From NCBI GenBank assembly GCA_017470325.1, contig JAFUES010000041.1, positions 1 to 64,000 of the forward strand: a stretch of DNA of 64,000 nucleotides, in the 5' to 3' direction. Below are positions 32,374-40,736 of the stretch, in pieces. A model generated the notes under the pieces. The model searched no databases, was not told where the DNA came from, and saw nothing but the letters and a program-made list of their open reading frames with translations. The position numbers and the translations under genes are program-made. Source of the DNA: Oscillospiraceae bacterium (lineage in GTDB: Bacteria; Bacillota_A; Clostridia; Oscillospirales; Oscillospiraceae). Numbering within the stretch: the first letter of the stretch is position 1; the number at the start of each line of letters is the position of its first letter.

Positions 32374-33792
32374 ATGATGTCTGTGATGCTTCTGCTTCCC
32401 ATCCTGCTGCCCGCGCTGGCGGCGGCGCTGGCCGCCAAGCGGCCGGAGAAAAAGCTGCTGATCCCCCTGATGGTCCTGGAGCTGCTGCTGGTGCTCCTGT
32501 GCGTTTTTACCGCGGCTGATCTGCGCATCCCCTGCCTGCCGGGCCTGCCTCTGCTGCTGCACCTGGACACGGTGGGGAAGATCTTCTCCGTGCTCTTTGC
32601 CGCCATGTTCCTGCTGGCGGGGATCTTCGGTTTCGAATATCTCCACGAGCGGCTGGGCATTTACTATGTGTTTTACCTGCTGACGCTCAGCGCCATGCTG
32701 GGCCTGTGCTATGCGGGCAATCTCCTGACCTTCTACATGTTCTATGAGGCCATGACCCTGCTGAGCTTCCCCCTGGTCCTCCATGAGGGGACGGAGGCCT
32801 CCCGTAGGGCGGCCATGAAGTATTTGGGCTACTCCCTGTTCGGGGCGGCCCTGGCCCTGTTCGGCTTCTTCGTGGTGGCCAAAAGCACCGGCGGCGCTGT
32901 CTTCACCCCCGGCGGGGCACTGACCGGCCCGGTGACGCCGCTGCTGCTGGCGGCGGGCCTGGCGATGATCGTGGGCTTCGGCGGCAAGGCCGGTATGCTC
33001 CCTCTGCACGACTGGCTGCCCACCGCCCATCCGGAGGCTCCGGCTCCCGCCTCGGCGGTGCTGTCCGGCGTCATCACCAAGGGCGGCGTGCTGGGCATCC
33101 TGCGCACAGTGTATTACCTGTTCGGCGCGGAGGCCCTGCGGGGCACCTATGTGCAGAGCACGGTGCTGATCCTGGCCCTGGTCACGGTGTTCATGGGCAG
33201 TATGCTGGCCTATAAGGAGAAGGTGCTGAAAAAGCGCCTTGCCTATTCCACCGTCTCCCAGGTGAGCTATGTGGTCTTCGGCCTGCTCCTGCTGCAGCCC
33301 CTGGGCTTTGTAGGGGCCATCCTCCAGGCGGTGTTCCACTCGGTGGCCAAGGTCTGCCTGTTCCTCTGCGCCGGTGCCTTCATCTGCAAGACCGGCAAGA
33401 CAAGGGTGGAGCAGCTCTACGGCATCGGGCGGTCCATGCCCCTGCCTCTGTTCTGCTTTGCGGTGACGGGCCTGTCTCTGGTGGGCATCCCGCCCTTCGC
33501 GGGCTTTGTGTCCAAGTGGTACCTGGCTCTGGGGAGCCTGGCCGCCTTCCCGGCCCTGGGCTGGATCGGCGCGGCTGTGCTGCTGCTGTCCGCCCTGCTG
33601 ACGGCGGGCTACCTGCTCTCTCCGGTGAGCAAGGGCTTCTTCCCCGGGGAGGAATTTGAGTACGAGCGCATCTCCTGCGGCTGGTGCATCAACTTGCCGC
33701 TTTGCGTACTGGCGGCCGCGGCGCTGCTGCTGGGGCTCTTCCCGGCGCAGCTGCTGGGCTGGCTTTCCGACCTGGCGGCCGGGATCCTGTAA
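32374..33792 (+). CDS. Antiporter-like subunit 2 (MnhD-type)
   Basis: 472 residues, same family. Key residues: helix 5 Glu (YMFYEAMTLLSFPLVLHE), helix 7 Lys (FGGKAGMLPLHDWLPTAHPE), helix 8 Lys (SGVITKGGVLGIL) and helix 12 Lys (FAGFVSKWYLAL). The ATG follows GGGAGGG. It is a paralogue of its neighbours rather than a copy: residues around the motifs differ. In Mbh a hydrogenase-linking subunit would be expected here instead. Confidence 0.9.
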   Translation: MMSVMLLLPILLPALAAALAAKRPEKKLLIPLMVLELLLVLLCVFTAADLRIPCLPGLPLLLHLDTVGKIFSVLFAAMFLLAGIFGFEYLHERLGIYYVFYLLTLSAMLGLCYAGNLLTFYMFYEAMTLLSFPLVLHEGTEASRRAAMKYLGYSLFGAALALFGFFVVAKSTGGAVFTPGGALTGPVTPLLLAAGLAMIVGFGGKAGMLPLHDWLPTAHPEAPAPASAVLSGVITKGGVLGILRTVYYLFGAEALRGTYVQSTVLILALVTVFMGSMLAYKEKVLKKRLAYSTVSQVSYVVFGLLLLQPLGFVGAILQAVFHSVAKVCLFLCAGAFICKTGKTRVEQLYGIGRSMPLPLFCFAVTGLSLVGIPPFAGFVSKWYLALGSLAAFPALGWIGAAVLLLSALLTAGYLLSPVSKGFFPGEEFEYERISCGWCINLPLCVLAAAALLLGLFPAQLLGWLSDLAAGIL

Positions 33793-33802
33793 GGAGGGCT
33801 GG

Positions 33803-35308
33803 ATGATGAAAGTATTATTGCTTGCTTTGATCCTGGCTCCCCTGGTGGGCGGCCTGGCCCTGTTCATCCGTCCCATCGAGGATACCCACAGGCGCAATAC
33901 CTTTGTGATGATCCTCTGCTCCCTGGTGTCTCTGGGGGCGCTGGCCCTGCTGCTGATGCGGCTAAAGAGCGGAGAGCCCCAGGTCTACATGCTGGCGGAG
34001 ATCTTTGGGGAGGACTTCTCCCTGGCCCTGCACGTGGACGGACTGTCGGCGGTGTTCGTGGCCATCGTGGCCGTGCTCTGGCCCATCACGGACCTGTACG
34101 CCTTTGAGTACATGCAGCACGACCACGCGCAAAACCGCTTCTTCGCTTTCTTCACCATGACCTACGGCGTGGTGATCGGCATTGCCACGGCGGCCAATCT
34201 GTTTACCATGTACCTGTTCTACGAGATGCTGACCCTGTGCACCCTGCCCCTGGTCATGCACGAGATGGACGGCGTTGCCAAGTCCGCGGGTCTCAAGTAT
34301 CTGATCTATTCCATGAGCGGCGCGGCCCTGGCTTTCGTCAGCATGATGATCCTTTCCGGCTACGGCGGCCTGGCCTTCCGGGCCGGCGGCAGCCTGGACC
34401 GGGGACTTGCGGCGGGGCATGAGGTGCTGCTGTATGTGGGCTTTCTGCTGGGCTTCTTCGGCTTCGGCGTGAAGGCGGCGGTGTTCCCCTTCCACGCATG
34501 GCTGCCCTCAGCGGGCGTGGCGCCCACTCCGGTCACGGCGCTGCTGCACGCGGTGGCGGTGGTCAACGCGGGCATTTTCGCCATCCTGCGCCTGCAGTAC
34601 TTCGGCTACGGCGCCGCCTTCCTGGCGGGGAGCTTCGCCCAGAACGTCATGCTGGCGGTGACGGCCTTTACCATCGTCTTCGGCTCCACCATGGCCCTGC
34701 GCATGCAGCATCTGAAGCGCCGCCTGGCCTATTCCACCGTTTCCAATCTGAGCTACATGCTGCTGGGCGCGGCCCTGTGCAGCGGCGCGGGTCTTACCGC
34801 GGCGATCCTGCACATGATCGCCCACAGCGCTCTGAAGATCGCCCTGTTCTTCTGCGCGGGCGCGCTGCTTTGCCGCACGGAGGAGCTGCCCCAGGGCGTT
34901 CAGGAATATGTCTTCCAGTACACGGGCTACGCCAAAAAGACCCCGGCCATCTTCGCGGTGTTCACCATTGCGTCCCTGGGGCTTATCGGCGTGCCGCCCC
35001 TGTGCGGCTTTGCCTCCAAATGGGCCATCGCCCAGGCGGCGGTGGCGCAGGCCACGCCCCTGGCCATTACCGGGGCCGCGGCCTTGGCGGTCTCCGCCTT
35101 CCTCACGGGCATGTATCTGCTTAGCGTGATCCTGGAGGGCTACTTCCCGCCCCACGGCTTTGACGATTCCGGCCTGGAAGAGCTGACGGATCCCGGCCCC
35201 CGGATGACCTCGGCCCTTTGGATGTGCGCCATCCTGGGCCTGGTGCTGATCGCCTTCATGCCCATGCTGCAGAACATCCTGTCCGCCTATACGGCGGGCC
35301 TGATGTGA
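33803..35308 (+). CDS. Antiporter-like subunit 3 (ND5-like)
   Basis: 501 residues; starts at ATG 33803 behind AAGGAGGG. Helix 5 Glu (YLFYEMLTLCTLPLVMHE), helix 7 Lys (FGVKAAVFPFHAWLPSAG) and helix 12 Lys (CGFASKWAIAQA) are kept. Helix 8 reads TALLHAVAVVNAGIF: it has the ND5-type His but Asn in place of the usual Lys. It is thus closer to ND5/MrpA than to MrpD. A variable number of such modules sets how many ions a complex can move. Confidence 0.9.
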   Translation: MMKVLLLALILAPLVGGLALFIRPIEDTHRRNTFVMILCSLVSLGALALLLMRLKSGEPQVYMLAEIFGEDFSLALHVDGLSAVFVAIVAVLWPITDLYAFEYMQHDHAQNRFFAFFTMTYGVVIGIATAANLFTMYLFYEMLTLCTLPLVMHEMDGVAKSAGLKYLIYSMSGAALAFVSMMILSGYGGLAFRAGGSLDRGLAAGHEVLLYVGFLLGFFGFGVKAAVFPFHAWLPSAGVAPTPVTALLHAVAVVNAGIFAILRLQYFGYGAAFLAGSFAQNVMLAVTAFTIVFGSTMALRMQHLKRRLAYSTVSNLSYMLLGAALCSGAGLTAAILHMIAHSALKIALFFCAGALLCRTEELPQGVQEYVFQYTGYAKKTPAIFAVFTIASLGLIGVPPLCGFASKWAIAQAAVAQATPLAITGAAALAVSAFLTGMYLLSVILEGYFPPHGFDDSGLEELTDPGPRMTSALWMCAILGLVLIAFMPMLQNILSAYTAGLM

Positions 35309-35323
35309 AAGGAGGGGACGGCT

Positions 35324-37321
35324 ATGACGAATTTCACTTCCTTCCTGCTGCCGGTGCTGGTGCTGCTGCCGGTGCTGGGCGGCCTGCTCTGCTGGTTTGC
35401 CGGCTCCGCCGGGGAGAAAAACCACAACCCCGCCCTACTGGGCCTCCGGGCCGCGGTCAGCTGGCTGGTGCCCACCGTGGATCTGCTGCTGGTGATCCTG
35501 CTGCTGTTCATTGGCCTGGACGGGGAAACAAGCTTTACTTTTGCAAACATCTGCGGCCTGGGCTTTGCCTTGAGCCTGGACGGCCTGCGCTGGATCCTGT
35601 GCCTGATGGGCTCGGTGCTCTGGTTCGGCAGCGCAGTCTTCGGTCAGGAGTATCTGGGCCATGCGGAGCATAAGAGCCGCTACTATCTCTATTACCTGAT
35701 CACCGAGGGCGCCACCCTGGGCGTGTTCCTGGCGGCGGATCTGTACACGCTGCTGATCTGCTTTGAGGTGATGAGTGTGGCCTCCTGGACCCTGGTGGCC
35801 CATGAGGAGACCCCCGGCGCCATGCGCGCGGCGGACAGCTACCTGGCCTTCGCCGTCATCGGCGGTCTGGTGACGCTGATGGGCCTGTTCCTGCTGCAGG
35901 ACATGTTCGGCACCGTGAACATCAGGGAACTGGCCGCACTGGCCCCAAGCTACCCCAACAGGGCGCGGCTCTATGCGGCGGGCATCCTTACCGCCTTCGG
36001 CTTCTGTGCCAAGTGCGGCATGTGGCCGCTGCACACCTGGCTGCCTGCCGCCCACCCGGTGGCGCCGGCCACGGCCTCGGCCCTGCTGTCCGGTATCATC
36101 ACCAAGGCCGGCATCTTCGGCATCTTGGTGCTGTCGGCCAAGCTCTTCCTTCACGACGCCCAGTGGGGCCGGGTGATGCTGGTGCTGGCCATAATCACCA
36201 TGGCAACCGGCGCGGTGCTGGGCGTGTTCAGCGTCAACCTAAAGCGCACGCTGGCCTGCTCCTCTATGAGCCAGATCGGCTTCATCCTCACCGGCGTCGC
36301 CATGAGCGAGCTGCTGGGGGAAGAGAACGCCCTGGCGGTCCACGGTTTGGTCCTGCATATGCTGAACCACTCCCTGTTCAAGCTGACCCTGTTCCTTGCC
36401 GCGGGCGCGGTGTTCATGAACCTGCACAAGCTGGAGCTCAATGAGATCCGCGGCTTTGGCCGGGGCAAGCCCATTTTCAGCTTCGCCATGCTCATGGGGC
36501 TCTGCGGCCTGGCGGGTATCCCCGGCGGCAGCGGCTATGTATCCAAGACCCTGCTGCACGAGAGCATCGTGGAGTATATGGAGCTGCTGGAGCACGCGGG
36601 CCTGCCCCATGGGGCCTACAAGGCGGCGGAGTGGATCTTCCTGATCTCCGGCGGCCTGACCCTGGCCTATATGCTCAAGCTCTTCATCTGTGTCTGCGTG
36701 GAGAAGAACGCGGACGCCGCGGTGCAGCAGAAGTTCGACGCTATGAACGGCCGCTGGTGCACCAAGGTCTCCGGCGGCGTGCTGGGCCTGTGCGCAGCGC
36801 TGATCCCCCTGCTGGGCTGCACGGTGTACTTCTCCATGGATAAGCTGGCCGCCCTGGCCGACGGCTTCTTCTCCGTGGAGCCGGGCTACCATCAGGTGCA
36901 CTATTTCACCTGGACCAACCTGAAGGGCGGTCTGATCTCCATCACCATCGGCGCGCTGGTGTATCTGCTCTTCGTGCGCAAGGTACTGATGAAGAAAAAC
37001 ACCTATGTGGACCTGTGGCCCGCTGCGCTGGATCTGGAAAACGGCATTTACCGCCCGCTGCTGCTGCAGGTGTTGCCCTTCATCGGCGCCCTGGCGGCCC
37101 GGACTGTGAGCACCCTGCCGGAAGTGATCCGCAAGGGCTTCTGCGCCCTGCTCTACCGGAACAACGATAACGGCTTTGTCTATCCGGCGGAGAACGACCG
37201 CTTCACCGACTATGTGCGGCAGCCGGAGGGCACCCACGGCTTTGTGGCCAGCCTGTCCTTCAGCCTGCTGATGTTCAGCATGGGCCTGGTGGTCGTTCTG
37301 GTGTATCTGTTCCTGCAGTGA
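35324..37321 (+). CDS. Antiporter-like subunit 4 with C-terminal extension
   Basis: 665 residues. The first ~480 form the antiporter-like core with helix 5 Glu (LLICFEVMSVASWTLVAHEE), helix 7 Lys (FCAKCGMWPLHTWLPAAHPV), helix 8 Lys (SGIITKAGIFGIL) and helix 12 Lys (SGYVSKTLLHES). The extension (about 500-665) has further helices, including a polar, possibly amphipathic stretch and a final membrane helix, reminiscent of the long arm of NuoL/HyfB-type proteins. Last gene of the operon; a strong terminator follows. Confidence 0.9.
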   Translation: MTNFTSFLLPVLVLLPVLGGLLCWFAGSAGEKNHNPALLGLRAAVSWLVPTVDLLLVILLLFIGLDGETSFTFANICGLGFALSLDGLRWILCLMGSVLWFGSAVFGQEYLGHAEHKSRYYLYYLITEGATLGVFLAADLYTLLICFEVMSVASWTLVAHEETPGAMRAADSYLAFAVIGGLVTLMGLFLLQDMFGTVNIRELAALAPSYPNRARLYAAGILTAFGFCAKCGMWPLHTWLPAAHPVAPATASALLSGIITKAGIFGILVLSAKLFLHDAQWGRVMLVLAIITMATGAVLGVFSVNLKRTLACSSMSQIGFILTGVAMSELLGEENALAVHGLVLHMLNHSLFKLTLFLAAGAVFMNLHKLELNEIRGFGRGKPIFSFAMLMGLCGLAGIPGGSGYVSKTLLHESIVEYMELLEHAGLPHGAYKAAEWIFLISGGLTLAYMLKLFICVCVEKNADAAVQQKFDAMNGRWCTKVSGGVLGLCAALIPLLGCTVYFSMDKLAALADGFFSVEPGYHQVHYFTWTNLKGGLISITIGALVYLLFVRKVLMKKNTYVDLWPAALDLENGIYRPLLLQVLPFIGALAARTVSTLPEVIRKGFCALLYRNNDNGFVYPAENDRFTDYVRQPEGTHGFVASLSFSLLMFSMGLVVVLVYLFLQ

Positions 37322-37373
37322 GAAAACAGAAAAATATAGATCAGCCGCCCGATCGGGCGGCTGATCTGTTTTC
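37322..37373 (+). terminator. Terminator of the antiporter operon
   Basis: A perfect 28-base palindrome at 37339-37366 (12-bp arms of GATCAGCCGCCC around GATC) lies inside a longer GAAAACAG/CTGTTTTC pairing and ends in a T-run. Confidence 0.85.
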
Positions 37374-37379
37374 AAAAGG

Positions 37380-37411
37380 AATCCCGGCGGTTCCCTGGAA
37401 CCACCGGGATT
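37380..37411 (-). terminator. Terminator of hypB
   Basis: AATCCCGGCGGTTCC pairs with GGAACCACCGGGATT with one mismatch around a 2-base gap; it lies just past the hypB stop on the minus strand, next to the convergent antiporter terminator. Confidence 0.7.
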
Positions 37412-37424
37412 ATCTGTTATGTGT

Positions 37425-38093
37425 TTACTCGATCCAGGCCTTGACCTGCTGGCGCAGCCAATCGGCCCAGGCGTCGATGCCTTCGCCGGTGCGGGCGCAG
37501 ATGGGGAAGATCTTCATGTCGGGGTTGAGCCGGTGCACGTACTTCTCACAGGCCGCCATATCGAAATCGAAATAGGGCAGCACATCGATCTTGTTGATCA
37601 GCAGCACGTCGCAGATGGAAAACATCAGGGGGTACTTGAGGGGCTTGTCGTGGCCCTCGGGCACGGAGAGGATCATGGCGTTTTTCACAGCGCCGGTGTC
37701 AAACTCCGCGGGGCAGACCAGGTTGCCGATGTTCTCCAGGATGGCAAAGTCCACATCGTCCACGCCCAGACCCTCCAGGCCCTGCTTGGTCATGCCCGCG
37801 TCCAGGTGGCACATGCCGCCGGTGTGCAGCTGGATGACCTTGACGCCGGTCTGCTCGATGGTGGCCGCGTCTACGTCCGAGTCGATATCCGCCTCCATGA
37901 CGCCGATACGCATCTCGTCCTTCAGCGCCGCGATAGTGGCCTTCAGGGTGGTGGTCTTGCCGGAGCCGGGGGAGCTCATCAGGTTGAGCAGAAAGGTCTT
38001 GTTCTGCTTCAGCTCCTGGCGCAGCGCGTCGGCTTCACGGTTGTTGTTTTCAAAAACGCTTTCTTTGACTTCGATGATTCTATATCCTTCCAT
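37425..38093 (-). CDS. hypB: Hydrogenase nickel incorporation GTPase HypB
   Basis: 222 residues; ATG 38093 follows GAGGTG. P-loop SSPGSGKTT (about 41-49), Mg-binding EADIDSDVDA, the metal-site GGMCHLD and NKIDVLPYF (NKxD) are all present. HypB delivers Ni to [NiFe]-hydrogenase precursors (or to other Ni enzymes) with HypA. There is no His-rich N-terminus, so it does not store nickel. No hydrogenase or other hyp gene lies in the window. It faces the Mbh-like operon tail to tail. Confidence 0.93.
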   Translation of the reverse strand: MEGYRIIEVKESVFENNNREADALRQELKQNKTFLLNLMSSPGSGKTTTLKATIAALKDEMRIGVMEADIDSDVDAATIEQTGVKVIQLHTGGMCHLDAGMTKQGLEGLGVDDVDFAILENIGNLVCPAEFDTGAVKNAMILSVPEGHDKPLKYPLMFSICDVLLINKIDVLPYFDFDMAACEKYVHRLNPDMKIFPICARTGEGIDAWADWLRQQVKAWIE

Positions 38094-38130
38094 GGTGCAC
38101 CTCGCATCTTGTGTTTTTGTGATTTTTCTC

Positions 38131-38159
38131 ATCTTACCATATGCCTGCGCAGATTTCAA
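38131..38159 (-). promoter_or_regulatory. Promoter of hypB
   Basis: On the minus strand TTGAAA (38154-38159), 17-base spacer, TAAGAT (38131-38136), 38 bases before ATG 38093. It overlaps the stop codon of the upstream lipoprotein gene. Confidence 0.65.
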
Positions 38160-39259
38160 GCCAGCCGCGACAGAGCTTCGCGGATCTGCGCTTCAAAGGC
38201 GGCGCGGTTCTCCCGGTACGCCGGGTCGTCGTCCGCCGGATAGAGGCTGCGGCTGTTGCCGATGTCCAGCAGCACACCGCTCAGCGTGCTGCCGTCTCCG
38301 GCGGCGTCTGTGTGGATCGGGGCCAGCCCGGCGCTCTGGCACAAAGCGTCCAGATGCTCCGCCGTCAGAAGCCAATCCAGAAAGGCAGTCAGAGAGCGGC
38401 CCGCTCGCCCTTCCCGGGCGGTGACCGCCAGGCAGCGCGGGTCGGTCACATAGGGCGTGTCTCCGTCGATCCCCGGCAGGGGCAGCAGCCTGCAGCTGCT
38501 CAGCTCCAAACCCGGCAGGGAGGTGGAATCCACCACCGCGCAGGGCAGCAGCCCCGCCTGTACCAGCACTGCCGCCGGGGACTCGGCCAGGGCCAGTCCG
38601 TGGTCGAAAGCCGCACGGGCGATGCGGTTGTAGGCCGCCGCCTGCGTCTCACCGGGTCGTTCGGAATCCCATAGAGGCTGGAAGGCCGCGCCCTGCTGCA
38701 GCAGCTGCTGATCGTAGAGCGGGGCGTAGGAATCCACTGCCAGATAAGGCAGCCCGTTCTCCCGGCCCTGGGCCGCGGCCAGGGCGAACAGCTCGTCCAG
38801 GTCCTTGGGCGCCTGGGCCTCCGCCGACAGGCACAGCAGCTGCACCGCGCCGCCCAGGGGGAAGACGCTGCGGCCCATAGCGCTGTCCCCGGGCAGCAGC
38901 CCTTCCCGGTAAGAGGGTACTGCATCTCCCAGGGCCGCGTTCACATCCCGCAGCAGCCCTTCCCGGGCCAGGACCTGCGCCTCTCCGTGGGAGCAGAGCA
39001 GCAGGTCCGGCAGAGCGCCGGACTGCAGGGCGGCAAGACTGTCCGCACCGGGCAGGGCCCGGAGCGAGACTGGCAGCAGATCCCTGTCAACGGTTTGATT
39101 GTATTGTTCCGCCAGCGCCGCCAGGGCCACGGCTGCGGGATCTCCCTCCGGATACCAGAGGGTGACGCTGTCCCGCTGCGGCGCCTGGCTTTTTCCACAG
39201 GCGCAGAGCAGCAGACACAGCAGCAGCCCCATCAGGCAGAGCAGCTTGCGTGATCTCAT
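38156..39259 (-). CDS. Extracellular solute-binding lipoprotein
   Basis: 367 residues. Signal peptide with lipobox LLCACG (Cys about 20), then a two-lobed periplasmic-binding-protein fold of the ABC sugar/metal type (SVTLWYPEGDPAAVALAALA, GALPDLLLCSHGEAQVLARE, FLDWLLTAEHLDALCQSAGL). No permease or ATPase genes are adjacent, so it is an orphan binding protein or works with a transporter elsewhere. Ligand unknown. Confidence 0.82.
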   Translation of the reverse strand: MRSRKLLCLMGLLLCLLLCACGKSQAPQRDSVTLWYPEGDPAAVALAALAEQYNQTVDRDLLPVSLRALPGADSLAALQSGALPDLLLCSHGEAQVLAREGLLRDVNAALGDAVPSYREGLLPGDSAMGRSVFPLGGAVQLLCLSAEAQAPKDLDELFALAAAQGRENGLPYLAVDSYAPLYDQQLLQQGAAFQPLWDSERPGETQAAAYNRIARAAFDHGLALAESPAAVLVQAGLLPCAVVDSTSLPGLELSSCRLLPLPGIDGDTPYVTDPRCLAVTAREGRAGRSLTAFLDWLLTAEHLDALCQSAGLAPIHTDAAGDGSTLSGVLLDIGNSRSLYPADDDPAYRENRAAFEAQIREALSRLA

Positions 39260-39343
39260 AGGCGATCTCCGTAACTTGACAAATAGATTATAATAATGGG
39301 GAAACGAAACCCGGCCTGTGCCGGGAGAAATGGAGTCAATCGG

Positions 39344-39985
39344 ATGAACTATAAAGCGGTCCTCTTCGATATGGACGGTACGGTGCTGGATACCCTGGAG
39401 GATCTGCACGATTCCGTCAATGCCAGCCTGGAGCATTTCGGCCTGCCTGCGACCTCCCTGCAGACGACGCGCGCGGGGCTGGGCAACGGTGCGCTCCACC
39501 TGCTGCAGGTGTCCATGCCCGGTCAGTCGGAGGAGCTGGTGCAGCAAGCACTGGCCTGGTATGTGCCCTGGTATCAGAGCCATTGTCAGATCAAGACCCA
39601 CCCCTACGAGGGCATCCTGCCGCTGATGGAGCGGCTGCGGGAAAAGGGGATCCGCCAGGCCATCGTCTCAAACAAGCCCGACGGGGCGGTCCAGGAGCTG
39701 ACCGAGACCTTCTTTCGTGGCTTGATGGACGTGGTCGTGGGCGACAGCCCTGCGGTGCGCCGCAAGCCCGCCCCGGACACGGTGCTCCGGGCCGCGGAGC
39801 AGATGGGGCTTGCGCCCGCGGACTGCGTGTATGTGGGGGACACCGAAGTGGACCTCTTGACCGCGGCTAACGCGGGGATGGACTGCATCGCCGTCACCTG
39901 GGGCTTCCGGGACGAGGCGGACCTGATCGCCGCCGGGGCAAAGCTCATCGCTCATGACGCGGCGGAGCTGGAGGCCCTGCTCTGA
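39344..39985 (+). CDS. HAD hydrolase, phosphoglycolate phosphatase-like
   Basis: 213 residues; ATG 39344 with GGAG 8 bases upstream. HAD motifs: FDMDGTVLDT (motif I, Asp nucleophile and acid), VSNKPDG (motif II), KPAPDTVLRAAEQMG (motif III Lys) and YVGDTEVDLLTAANAGM (motif IV). The Gph-type cap between motifs I and II suggests phosphoglycolate or a related small phosphate ester as substrate. Divergent from the lipoprotein gene. Confidence 0.88.
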   Translation: MNYKAVLFDMDGTVLDTLEDLHDSVNASLEHFGLPATSLQTTRAGLGNGALHLLQVSMPGQSEELVQQALAWYVPWYQSHCQIKTHPYEGILPLMERLREKGIRQAIVSNKPDGAVQELTETFFRGLMDVVVGDSPAVRRKPAPDTVLRAAEQMGLAPADCVYVGDTEVDLLTAANAGMDCIAVTWGFRDEADLIAAGAKLIAHDAAELEALL

Positions 39986-40002
39986 CAAACTAACAGTACT
40001 TA

Positions 40003-40040
40003 CGAAAAACAGTCGTTGTGTTTACAACGGCTGTTTTTTG
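40003..40040. terminator. Bidirectional terminator between the HAD gene and rsmG
   Basis: AAAACAGTCGTTGT pairs with ACAACGGCTGTTTT (one G-T) with A-runs and T-runs on the two sides. It overlaps the last codons of rsmG. Confidence 0.8.
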
Positions 40041-40723
40041 ATTTGCGCCCAGCGGCGTGGATATTGGGGCGGCGTGTCCTTCACCTTGCGGATCAGCACC
40101 GCGCAGTGCCGCAGTTCTGTGCCGGGCACCGGGTACTCCTCGCAGCGCTCCACGCTGCCGCCCAGCAGTCGGATGGCCCGTTGGGCCTGGCCCAGCTCCT
40201 CCGCGGCGGCGGGACCCTTCATGGCCAGGAACAGTCCGCCGGTCTTCACAAAGGGGAGGCACAACTCTGACAGCGTGTCCAGCCGGGCCACGGCCCGGGA
40301 CACCGCCGCGTCGAACTGTCCCCGCAGCTCGGCGGCTTCCTCCGCCCGCCGGTGCAGGCAGGTCAGCCCATCCAGGTCGAGAAGCTCCGCCGTCTGGGCG
40401 AGAAAGCGCACCCGCTTGTCCAGACTGTCCAGCAGCGTCAGATCCAGCTCCGGCCGCAGGATCTTCAGCACCAGGCCGGGAAAGCCTGCGCCGCTGCCCA
40501 CGTCGATGACCCGCTTGCCCTCCAGCTCCGCAAAGCTCAGCAAGGCGGCGCAGTCCAGAAAGTGGAGCCGCGCCACATCCTCCTCCCCGGAGATGGCGGT
40601 CAGGTTCATCACTTTGTTCTGTTCTTCCAGGATCTCATAATAGCGCCGGAAACGGTCCAGGGCCTGTTCATCACAGTCCAGCCCCAGCTCTGCCAATCCG
40701 GCACGGAGGATCTCTTCCAGCAT
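40022..40723 (-). CDS. rsmG: 16S rRNA (guanine527-N7)-methyltransferase RsmG
   Basis: 233 residues. SAM-binding motif VIDVGSGAGFPGLVLKI and the family blocks NLTAISGEEDVARLHFLD and AVSRAVARLDTLSELCLPFV identify RsmG (GidB), which methylates G527 of 16S rRNA. Loss confers low-level streptomycin resistance in other bacteria. Often near chromosome partition genes, but here it follows a SleB-like lipoprotein gene on the same strand. Confidence 0.95.
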   Translation of the reverse strand: MLEEILRAGLAELGLDCDEQALDRFRRYYEILEEQNKVMNLTAISGEEDVARLHFLDCAALLSFAELEGKRVIDVGSGAGFPGLVLKILRPELDLTLLDSLDKRVRFLAQTAELLDLDGLTCLHRRAEEAAELRGQFDAAVSRAVARLDTLSELCLPFVKTGGLFLAMKGPAAAEELGQAQRAIRLLGGSVERCEEYPVPGTELRHCAVLIRKVKDTPPQYPRRWAQIKKQPL

Positions 40724-40736
40724 AGGAAAACCTCTC

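Noticed and set aside
30687..37375. Long minus-strand open frames across the antiporter operon
   Set aside because: High GC gives long antisense frames; they are Gln/His/Gly-rich and lack start signals, while the plus strand encodes clear membrane proteins.
28134..38093. Membrane-bound hydrogenase or complex I
   Set aside because: No [NiFe] large or small subunit, NuoB/C/D/I-like or ferredoxin gene is present; only the membrane antiporter part is encoded.
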